NCBI GenBank assembly: GCA_002494135.1
Contig: DLBG01000126.1
Coordinates: 7,449-32,738 of the forward strand
Direction of reading: 5' to 3'
Source of the DNA: Lachnospiraceae bacterium UBA7027
GTDB lineage: Bacteria; Bacillota; Clostridia; Lachnospirales; Lachnospiraceae
Length of the DNA: 25,290 bases
The stretch's first letter is position 1. Every line of letters begins with the position of its first letter. Both the position numbers and the translations under genes were made by a program. The notes beneath the pieces were generated by a model, which saw nothing but the letters and a program-made list of their open reading frames with translations, searched no databases and was not told the origin of the DNA. Positions 16,237-23,277 of the stretch are shown piece by piece.

Positions 16237-17499
16237 CTAATTCTTTAAAGCTTCACGGTAGAAGTCTTCAAACTCCGTATATCCGTCCGCCGTCAGCTGT
16301 TCTTTCTGGAATTTTTTATTCTTGTTCATGCGGGTAACGAGAACGGTTTTGCCTTCCGCACGAAGTGCCTGGGCTTTGGCGATGATCTCGCCGAGGCGCT
16401 CGCCGTCAATTCCCTTCTCCACTAAGAATGCGGTCTTCTCGGTCGTTCCGGGAGCCTTCACGCCCTGCTCCATCATAATCGTGATGATTCTTTCGAATCC
16501 GATGGAGAAGCCGCAGGCAGGTGTATCCTGTCCGGTGAAACGTCCGATCATTTTATCATATCTTCCTCCGCCCGCTACGGAGCAGTTTAATTCCTTCATT
16601 TCAATTTCAAAAATCGTACCGGTGTAATAGCTCATTCCGCGCACCAGCGTGGGATCAAAAACGATTTCGCAGTCGGTTCCCTTGGAGGCTTCCACGGCAC
16701 CTAAAATTTCGGACAAGTTATCCGCTGCATTCTCTTCGATAAAATCACCGAGCGTTTCTTTTAAGAAGCCGAGCTGGTTGCTCTGTGCCTGGAATTCTTC
16801 GAAAAGCTTGCGGTATCTGGCAATCGCATCCGCAGAGAATCCGTCTTCGGTTAAGCACGTACAAACGCCGTCCAGACCGATTTTATCCATTTTGTCCAGT
16901 TCGATGAAAACGTTGTCGTAATCCGCTGCATCGAAACCTGCATAGCTGGCCATTGCCTTTAAAATGCGACGGTCGTTGACATGCACTTTAAAGCCCTTGA
17001 ATCCGACTCTTCCTAACAGAGTCGTCGTTGCAAGAATCAGCTCGATTTCCGCAAGATTGGTGGGTTCACCGAGGATATCGATGTCACACTGCATGAACTG
17101 ACGGAAACGTCCCTTCTGCGGACGGTCCGCACGCCATACGTTGCCCATCTGAAGCGCCTTGAACGGCTTGGGCAGGGTTGCCGCATTGTTTGCATAGAAA
17201 CGGGAAAGAGGCACGGTCAGGTCATAGCGAAGGCCGGAATCCACGAGGTCGTTCTCGCTTTCGGCAGTCGCAAGGTTTAACTTCTCGCCGCGCTTTAAAA
17301 TTTTAAAAATCAGTTTCTCGTTCTCGCCGCCCTGCTTGGAACTTAAGTTCTCGATGTGCTCTACCGCAGGCGTTTCAATCTGCGAAAAACCGAAGGAAGC
17401 ATAGGTCTTCTTGATTTCGTCCATGACGTAATTGCGAAGTGCCATCTCTTCCGGCGTAATGTCCTTCATTCCCGTTGTGGGTTTCTTAATTAATTCCAT
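16237..17499 (-). CDS. hisS: Histidyl-tRNA synthetase
   Basis: 420 aa, class IIa. Motif 1 region at 10-45; SGLRYDLTVPLSRFYANN (88-105); motif 2 GNVWRADRPQKGRFRQF (119-135); histidine-specific LVRGMSYYTGTIFEI (285-299); motif 3 region ACGFSIGFERI (328-338). The LRYDLTVPxxR segment resembles the archaeal/eukaryotic-like HisRS branch more than the LRPEGTA form of E. coli. The C-terminal anticodon-binding part is only about 70 residues (350-420) and ends soon after KNKKFQKEQL, shorter than the usual 90-100. AAGGAG is 6 bases before the ATG at 17499. It is the first gene of the hisS-aspS unit with its own promoter. Confidence 0.97.
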   Translation of the reverse strand: MELIKKPTTGMKDITPEEMALRNYVMDEIKKTYASFGFSQIETPAVEHIENLSSKQGGENEKLIFKILKRGEKLNLATAESENDLVDSGLRYDLTVPLSRFYANNAATLPKPFKALQMGNVWRADRPQKGRFRQFMQCDIDILGEPTNLAEIELILATTTLLGRVGFKGFKVHVNDRRILKAMASYAGFDAADYDNVFIELDKMDKIGLDGVCTCLTEDGFSADAIARYRKLFEEFQAQSNQLGFLKETLGDFIEENAADNLSEILGAVEASKGTDCEIVFDPTLVRGMSYYTGTIFEIEMKELNCSVAGGGRYDKMIGRFTGQDTPACGFSIGFERIITIMMEQGVKAPGTTEKTAFLVEKGIDGERLGEIIAKAQALRAEGKTVLVTRMNKNKKFQKEQLTADGYTEFEDFYREALKN

Positions 17500-17547
17500 G
17501 TTTTACTCCTTGTTTCGCCCTGCTGTTTCTTTCGCGGGCAACAATAT

Positions 17548-17576
17548 ATTTTACTATTCTTGGAGAAGAATTACAA
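17548..17576 (-). promoter_or_regulatory. Promoter of hisS-aspS
   Basis: On the minus strand, TTGTAA (17576-17571), exactly 17 bases, then TAAAAT (17553-17548). The -35 matches four of six and the -10 five of six consensus bases. The start would fall near 17541, giving a leader of about 40 bases, too short for a T-box riboswitch. Confidence 0.75.
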
Positions 17577-17580
17577 GTCC

Positions 17581-17596
17581 GACGCCCGTATGCGTC
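17581..17596 (-). terminator. Weak hairpin after the kinase operon
   Basis: GACGC-CCGTAT-GCGTC, a 5-bp stem 9 bases after the stop of the last operon gene. No U run follows on the minus strand, so termination here would be weak at best and read-through into hisS is possible. Confidence 0.25.
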
Positions 17597-17604
17597 ATGC
17601 GATT

Positions 17605-18780
17605 CTAGAGTTTATGCTGAACCATCTCCCAGACCGTAGTGGCAATTGCACCTGCGGCCATCACGAAGGATGGTGCCACCATCCACCAGTGCGCGCTGAT
17701 ATTGATGGAATCCACGCCGGCCGTGGTAGAATACACCACGATGCAGGCGGAAACCAGTGTCGTCAGAAGCAGCATGAAGGTCATCAGAATCGTCATCTCG
17801 CTTCTTTGCATCACGGCCATGGCAATCATGATGCCGATGGACGCTGCAAACAGAATTGCCCAGATGATCATTGCCCGCGTAACGTCTCTCATGGTAAAAA
17901 GCTCTAAAACGGCTGCTGCATGGCCGACTACAAGTGTCGTACAGATCCATGCGCTTACGCTCTCTCCGTCCCAGCACTTTGCCTGACGGATACAGAAAAC
18001 GATGAAGGCGACGACGGGAAATGCCCACGTCAGAATACGAAACGGCCAGGTTCCGACCGCCTTAAAGAAAAGCGGCATGGAAAGAAAAAGTACCAGGCAG
18101 ATTCCGCAGAATACCATCATGGCAATCAGGTAAACGGCTTCGCCGACTTCGAAGCGGTATTTTTCGGGTGTCAGGAAGCGTTCGTTGGAGTCAATGTTCA
18201 AAAGCTTGTTATAAAGCCACTCTCCGCCTTTTGTGCCGAGCACAATGGCAAAAATGAACGTAACCAGCAAAACGCCGAGCGTTCTCCAGGCCACGTTGGT
18301 CTCCGTCATGAAAGGGCCGGAGTTTAAAAAGCGAACCAGTGTGATGATGCTGCACCAGAGAATCGCGGCAACGTTGGTAACGATACGTGACGGTGCATGG
18401 CGGAAATGTCCGGCAAAACAGAGAAGTGCCGCACTGACTGCCGTCAGAATCTGGAATCGTAAAAGCCGCATCTCGGAAATGATTCCGGAAAGATTGAATG
18501 CTTTCTCCTTCAGAACCGGTTTGCCGATGCAATGAGCAATCAGAGCCAGGAAGAAAATCCACGCAATCACCAGTAAAGCAGTGGCGATTCCCTGAATGAT
18601 GTCCTTGCGTTTCTGCATCAGAACCTCTTTGGTAAGCCCCGCCTGCTCCTGTTTGATTTCCAGGGCACGCCTCGCGCTGTAACGCCGCACGAAAGCATCA
18701 TAGCCGGGGTCTGCTTCGCCGACCCGGCTAAGGCCGTTTAGGAAATCCGTTATTTCGAATCCGATGGGTGTCCTGCTCAC
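17605..18780 (-). CDS. Ten-helix membrane protein of unknown function, last gene of kinase operon
   Basis: 391 aa. The first 60 or so residues are soluble and charged (MSRTPIGFEITDFLNGL, a basic RRYSARRALEIKQE stretch, then KRKD). About ten hydrophobic helices follow, near 61-86, 109-126, 136-155, 165-182, 215-238, 247-265, 275-292, 303-325, 329-352 and 365-386. No transporter or enzyme motif is recognisable. A longer loop with a KGGEWLYNKLLNIDSNERFL sequence lies after helix 4. The start is a GTG at 18780 overlapping the radical SAM stop (GTGA), a strong sign of translational coupling. It is the only membrane-spanning member of this operon seen here, so it may anchor or be the target of the kinase/FHA/AAA+ machinery. 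That is inference from position. Confidence 0.75.
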   Translation of the reverse strand: MSRTPIGFEITDFLNGLSRVGEADPGYDAFVRRYSARRALEIKQEQAGLTKEVLMQKRKDIIQGIATALLVIAWIFFLALIAHCIGKPVLKEKAFNLSGIISEMRLLRFQILTAVSAALLCFAGHFRHAPSRIVTNVAAILWCSIITLVRFLNSGPFMTETNVAWRTLGVLLVTFIFAIVLGTKGGEWLYNKLLNIDSNERFLTPEKYRFEVGEAVYLIAMMVFCGICLVLFLSMPLFFKAVGTWPFRILTWAFPVVAFIVFCIRQAKCWDGESVSAWICTTLVVGHAAAVLELFTMRDVTRAMIIWAILFAASIGIMIAMAVMQRSEMTILMTFMLLLTTLVSACIVVYSTTAGVDSINISAHWWMVAPSFVMAAGAIATTVWEMVQHKL

Positions 18781-19340
18781 TGAAATGTTTCTCCCGGATG
18801 AATTCCGACTGCCACCACACCGTCAGGGGCAATGAATTCATCCACCGTTTTTTTGTTTTCGTTTATGTATGCTTCGTATTTTTCACGGCTGCCGTCCGTG
18901 AGAAAATGTATGACCTGGTTATCCGATCCGCGCAGGATCTCGCCGCGGTTGCGCTCTTTGATGTACACTCCGTCAACCAGAACATCGATGTTTTCAAGGA
19001 CGGAATCAGTGTCCATACGTTTTAACTCGTCCCTCGTATATCCCGTAAAAAGAAGGATGTCGTCACAATGCGGACGCAGCTCTTTCAGAAGCTCTGCGAG
19101 CTCCCCGGCCTGCAGCATCGGTTCCCCGCCGGAAATCGTAATCCCTTTCAGACCGTAGTCTTCGATGGCTGCTTTGCACATCGCCGCCAACACCGGCAGG
19201 GGCATCTCTTTGCCCTCCATGCTCTGCAGTTCGGGGTTTGCGCAGCCTTCACAGCTTCTCTCACATCCCTGCACCCAGATCCCGAGCCTCTCGCCCGGCC
19301 CCAGGGCCTTAATTGGATACAAAACCCTGCCTATTCTCAT
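18777..19340 (-). CDS. Radical SAM protein, NrdG/activase-like
   Basis: 187 aa, a minimal single-cluster radical SAM enzyme. The 4Fe-4S motif is C26-ERS-C30-EG-C33 (CxxxCxxC), preceded by LGIWVQGC. SAM-binding ISGGEPMLQ lies at 69-77, and LLFTGYTRDEL follows at 96-106. Length and motif spacing match activating enzymes of the NrdG type, which abstract a hydrogen to create a glycyl radical. No glycyl radical enzyme (no nrdD or pfl) is in the window, so here it may modify something else, perhaps a protein of the same operon. The ATG at 19340 has only a weak GTGAG upstream. It ends overlapping the membrane-protein gene by four bases and begins 69 bases after the AAA+ gene, the largest gap in this operon. 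Confidence 0.85.
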   Translation of the reverse strand: MRIGRVLYPIKALGPGERLGIWVQGCERSCEGCANPELQSMEGKEMPLPVLAAMCKAAIEDYGLKGITISGGEPMLQAGELAELLKELRPHCDDILLFTGYTRDELKRMDTDSVLENIDVLVDGVYIKERNRGEILRGSDNQVIHFLTDGSREKYEAYINENKKTVDEFIAPDGVVAVGIHPGETFQ

Positions 19341-19409
19341 TTCTTACATCTCACTTAATCGGAGTACTTTTCGTATTGTCCCTTACGTGTCGTGCTTATC
19401 GCGCTTTCC

Positions 19410-21272
19410 TCATCCGGAAACCACAAGCTCGTAACCGGCATCCTTGCGGATTACATCCTGTACTACGACGGAAACTCCCGCTTTTACATCTTCATCAAAA
19501 ATATATCTCGCGAGCGGATTGATTAACGCCTTTTCCACAATATTGTTGATTCCGCGGCCGCCGTTATCGAGGTTCTCAATAACAAGCGCATAAAGTTTGT
19601 CGCGCACGGGTTCCAGATCCACTGCGATTCCCTTCTGCAGCGCAACGGTCTTTACAATGCCGTCCATTCGCGCATTGAGAATCTCTCTTGCCGCTTCGAG
19701 GCTGATGTAGCGGTAAATGACGATATTTTCTCCGATACGGTTTAAAATCTCCGGCCGTCCGAGTTCGAGTTTAAAATGATTCTGAATTGCAGCCGTTACC
19801 TTCTCCCGTACTTCCTCCGGCAACATCTGACGATTTACGTTTTCCTTTCGGTTGCCGAACTGATCCCTGGTATAAATGCCCAGGTTGCTTGTAAAAATAA
19901 TCACGCAGTCCGAGAAGTATGCCGTGTTGCCCTGACCGTCCGTCATACGTCCGTCTTCGAGAATCTGCAGGAATTTATCCAGAATGGTCGGACTCGCTTT
20001 CTCAATCTCGTCGAAAAGAAGAATTGAGAACGGATTCTTTCGGACCGCATTCGTGAGCTGTCCGCCCGCCTCATATCCCACATATCCGGGAGGCGCACCA
20101 AACAGGCGCTGGTCGGAATTGTCATGGGAATACTCACTCATATCAAAACGGATGCACGCGCTCTCATCGCCGAAAACCAGCTCTGCAAGCGTCTTCGCGG
20201 TTTCGGTTTTACCGGTACCGGTAGGTCCCGCAAAGAACAGCACGCCCTTCGGCGAAGCGTTGTTTTTTACCTTCGAAAGCCCGCTGACCGCACGCTTTAG
20301 CACGTCCAGTGACTGGGCAATGGCTTCATCCTGTCCTTTCACGCGTCTGCGCAGAATCTCTTCACCCTGTTTTAAGCGGTTTGATAAATCCTCTTTCTCC
20401 CAGGGATTCTCCTTGATTCCGTAAGTATATAAATCCACCACCGTACTGAGTCTTGCAAGCGGCAGTTTCTCCGAAATCGAAAGCTTCCGAAGCTGCATCA
20501 GTTCAGAGAAAGTCAGCCCCTCGGTGCGCGCCACGAACTGATCAATCAGTTTCTTACGTTCTTCGGGCTTTTCTTTATAGTACTCCGCATCAGCCTCATA
20601 AACCTCCGCTGCAAAGAAATTCGCCATGTCATCCTGCATTAAAAAAGCCTTTCTCTGCTCCGCATTCGGATGATCGATGTGAATCCCCTTGATGCGGTTT
20701 ACGTTAAAATAAATCCACGAAGGCAGGTCGTTCTGCTTGTCGGTGATGAAAAGAAGCATGTTGGATACTCTGCCCTCTTTCGTGTTCACATCGGTAGCAC
20801 CCAGGAAAGCCTGTTTCAGAATCGTATAGCACTGCAAATCCGCCGGGTACAGATGGTCCGGTGCAATGATGTAACGTGATGCCATATCAAGCAGGATTAC
20901 GGTTGAATGCTCACTCTTGGAAAGTGCCTCTTTGATTAATGTCGGTGCCCCGGTGTCGGATGCATCGAATTTCGCCGCTATTTTCCCGTCCTCGGCATTC
21001 ATGCCGACGCTTTCGGCAAAGCGGTTCAGGCTCTCCTCTTCGGACGCGGTGAAGCCGTCGATGGGATTGTAAAATATCACATTCTCATATCCCTTCTCCG
21101 AAAAGAATGCTTCGAGATACTGGTCCAGACCAAGCCAGGCACCTTCCAGTTCTCCCGACGGATACTGAAAGCTGTCGTAAATGTTTCCCTCCAGAATGAC
21201 GGAGCTTTTGATGCGGTAAAAAATCTCCAGCTCTTTGTGCCACTTCGATACAATCGTTTTCTGCTCTTCCAT
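19410..21272 (-). CDS. ClpB-like AAA+ ATPase with degenerate first AAA module
   Basis: 620 aa. The C-terminal half is a complete class II AAA+ of the ClpA/B D2 kind: Walker A GPTGTGKT (349-356), pore loop GYVG (396-399), Walker B ILLFDE (417-422), sensor 1 TSN (461-463), arginine finger Arg512 in RPEILNRI, and a D2-small C-domain with the sensor-2-like GGRGINN (571-577). The N-terminal half (about 1-285) looks like a second AAA module without a P loop; where Walker A is expected it reads SSVILEGNIYDSF, and a Walker B-like VILLDMAS lacks the glutamate. There is no Clp N-domain, no ClpP-docking loop recognised and no ClpB middle coiled coil. It is probably a protein-remodelling motor. The start at 21272 lies one base after the FHA gene stop. 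Confidence 0.9.
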   Translation of the reverse strand: MEEQKTIVSKWHKELEIFYRIKSSVILEGNIYDSFQYPSGELEGAWLGLDQYLEAFFSEKGYENVIFYNPIDGFTASEEESLNRFAESVGMNAEDGKIAAKFDASDTGAPTLIKEALSKSEHSTVILLDMASRYIIAPDHLYPADLQCYTILKQAFLGATDVNTKEGRVSNMLLFITDKQNDLPSWIYFNVNRIKGIHIDHPNAEQRKAFLMQDDMANFFAAEVYEADAEYYKEKPEERKKLIDQFVARTEGLTFSELMQLRKLSISEKLPLARLSTVVDLYTYGIKENPWEKEDLSNRLKQGEEILRRRVKGQDEAIAQSLDVLKRAVSGLSKVKNNASPKGVLFFAGPTGTGKTETAKTLAELVFGDESACIRFDMSEYSHDNSDQRLFGAPPGYVGYEAGGQLTNAVRKNPFSILLFDEIEKASPTILDKFLQILEDGRMTDGQGNTAYFSDCVIIFTSNLGIYTRDQFGNRKENVNRQMLPEEVREKVTAAIQNHFKLELGRPEILNRIGENIVIYRYISLEAAREILNARMDGIVKTVALQKGIAVDLEPVRDKLYALVIENLDNGGRGINNIVEKALINPLARYIFDEDVKAGVSVVVQDVIRKDAGYELVVSG

Positions 21273-21273
21273 C

Positions 21274-21900
21274 TCACACCCCCATGTGTGTACTCATAAG
21301 CCTGAAATATGCAATGTTCGGATGATATCCCTGATTGCTTCTGACCCCCATGACAATCAGGTCACCCTCCTGTGTCTGATACGGAACGTTCGGTTCGAGT
21401 TCAACGCCGTTCACCTGTGTCGGATTCGTGTGTCCGATGTGTTCAATCACGATTCCCTCTTCATAAGCGGTAAACTTTGCATGTGCGGAGCTGACGAAAG
21501 ATTTCTCCTTTAAGTACTCCGCTCCGGCACCTTCCCGTCCGACAATGACCTCCTCTCCGACCGGAAGCGGAATCTCACACTTTCCGTCCTCCGAACGTAA
21601 GAAGAAATTAGTTGCACTGTTGTCACCCGTTGCATTGTTGTCGCTCGTTGCATATACGGGCACCGTAAACAGTGATCTGCCGCATTCACATCTTGACTTT
21701 GAGTACGGCCACAGTTTTCCGCAATCCGGACACTTTCTCTGAAAGCCCGTCGCAACGCCTCTCTGTACCCCGGGAGCCTTTCCGGCTTTAGCATCGCACT
21801 CCGTCACAGGCACACGAAGAAGGTCCTCCCTGCAGGAAGTGCACACGATATTGCTGATTTTATTTACAGTCCCGCATGCGGGACATTTCTTACCTTTCAT
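21274..21900 (-). CDS. FHA-domain protein with two zinc ribbons
   Basis: 208 aa. Two zinc-ribbon-like motifs occupy the N-terminus: C6-PA-C9 with C20-TS-C23, and C57-PD-C60 with C71-E-C73. A Ser/Asn/Thr linker leads to an FHA fold at about 108-200 with the phospho-threonine-binding signature: G121-R122, S138/H140 in SSAH, and N164-G165 in TQVNG. FHA domains bind phosphothreonine, so the natural ligand is a product of the kinase encoded two genes upstream. The zinc ribbons could bind protein or nucleic acid. It begins 45 bases after the coiled-coil gene and is separated from the AAA+ start by one base, so FHA protein and ATPase are likely made in equal amounts and may form a complex. Confidence 0.9.
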   Translation of the reverse strand: MKGKKCPACGTVNKISNIVCTSCREDLLRVPVTECDAKAGKAPGVQRGVATGFQRKCPDCGKLWPYSKSRCECGRSLFTVPVYATSDNNATGDNSATNFFLRSEDGKCEIPLPVGEEVIVGREGAGAEYLKEKSFVSSAHAKFTAYEEGIVIEHIGHTNPTQVNGVELEPNVPYQTQEGDLIVMGVRSNQGYHPNIAYFRLMSTHMGV

Positions 21901-21945
21901 GCCTTTGCCTTTTTTCCTTCCGGATTCTTTGTCTCCGTCCTGATT

Positions 21946-23277
21946 CTAAATCTGAGCCGCCAGATATTTGTTTTCACGCAAGCCGTAAGATGCAAAGTAA
22001 TCATCCGTCGCAGCGTCTGCGGAGGCCGCTCCTTCTCCTGCGCGTACAAATTCGCTCGTATTGATGACCTGCGCAAAGTCCGGGCTTACCGGATACAGAT
22101 TTTCCTTGCGGAATTCCAGCCCTTTTTGGTTAATCAGATGGAAAATCTTTTCATACTCCGTACAGAAGCTCACCTGCTCCTTCACCAGCTTCTCCACTTC
22201 TCTTGGATGCGGCTCTCTGTCCTTCTCATCCTCAACCGCCACCTCCATGGTGACGCGTCCGGTGGAATCGTAAATCACATGCAGAATCACGTCATCGTGA
22301 ATCCGGTAAATTTCCCTCGCGAAATCACGGTCCTCTTCCTTCTCGCCCAGATACAGATACCCAAGCTCCACAAGGCTTTCGCGAATATTTCTCATAAGAA
22401 TCCTTAAATCGCTCTTCGAAGATCCCTTCTGAATCAGCCCCGCACTTTCGTAGCGGATGGCCTCCACGGATTCTTCCGCGAAAGCAAACTTCTTAGGCGC
22501 AATCCCCTGCTCCCTGCAAAGGACATGATATTTTGAAAGCTCCGCACTGAGTCTTGCATCCAGTTCATCCAGGCGCCTCTCTTCTTTTTCGATTACATCG
22601 CGCAGAGGACGAATCTTCATCACATCGATTCGGTGGATTTCTTCATACAGTGAGAAAGCATCCCTGCCTTCCGCCACAAGCTCCTCGATGTTAGCAAGAA
22701 GTGTTTTTGCTTCCTCCTCTTTGATTCCGGCAGCTTCGGCGCTTTCGCAAAGTGTACAGACGGAATGCAGCACCCGTGCCGCTTCGTCTTTTGCAAGACT
22801 TTCGAAGGATGCGATTTTAGCATCTGCGTCAGCACCTGCGGCTGCGTCTGCGGCTGCGACCGTGTCTGCTTCTTTAGCCTTCTTTGAATCTGCCATCATC
22901 TTTACGAAAAACTCTTCCCTCACCTTCCGCACGAAGGCTTCCGTTTCGGCAAGTTCCTCATCAAGCGGTGCAAAGCGCGCCGATACACCCTGCAGTACAT
23001 CACACATCTCTTCGTTGTTTCTCTCCTGCATCACGGCCTGCATGCGCTTGAGGGAAACCCGGATGTCTTCCGCGTCCCGGCCAAGCTTCTGCATGCGGAA
23101 TTTTACCGCATCTTCTTTCATGACGCCCGCGCAGAGATCCTGCAGCTGTGTGACGTTTTTCAGTCTTCTTTTCTGGATGTCGCACATCCGCACAAGGTCC
23201 TGATAGAGCCTCCTGCGATCCTGTTCGAATAAACGGTATTTCTTTATATCCGCTGCTGACATTTTCGGTCCGCTCAT
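21946..23277 (-). CDS. Coiled-coil protein of unknown function
   Basis: 443 aa, soluble, rich in Lys, Arg, Glu and Asp. The N-terminal half has long heptad-like helices (MSAADIKKYRLFEQDRRRL onward). A low-complexity Ala/Asp spacer lies around res 135-155, then more helices to about 320. A more globular segment around 335-420 includes DDVILHVIYDSTGRVTMEVAVED, which resembles beta strands. The end has a short acidic Ala/Asp-rich patch. I do not recognise a family. The start at 23277 gives an ATGA overlap with the kinase stop. An in-frame ATG 15 codons earlier lies inside the kinase gene and is less likely. By position it may be a scaffold or substrate of the kinase. Confidence 0.75.
   Translation of the reverse strand: MSGPKMSAADIKKYRLFEQDRRRLYQDLVRMCDIQKRRLKNVTQLQDLCAGVMKEDAVKFRMQKLGRDAEDIRVSLKRMQAVMQERNNEEMCDVLQGVSARFAPLDEELAETEAFVRKVREEFFVKMMADSKKAKEADTVAAADAAAGADADAKIASFESLAKDEAARVLHSVCTLCESAEAAGIKEEEAKTLLANIEELVAEGRDAFSLYEEIHRIDVMKIRPLRDVIEKEERRLDELDARLSAELSKYHVLCREQGIAPKKFAFAEESVEAIRYESAGLIQKGSSKSDLRILMRNIRESLVELGYLYLGEKEEDRDFAREIYRIHDDVILHVIYDSTGRVTMEVAVEDEKDREPHPREVEKLVKEQVSFCTEYEKIFHLINQKGLEFRKENLYPVSPDFAQVINTSEFVRAGEGAASADAATDDYFASYGLRENKYLAAQI

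Noticed and set aside
17500..17604. T-box riboswitch before hisS
   Set aside because: A good promoter at 17548-17576 leaves a leader of about 40 bases, too short for the T-box stems, and no T-box consensus is seen.
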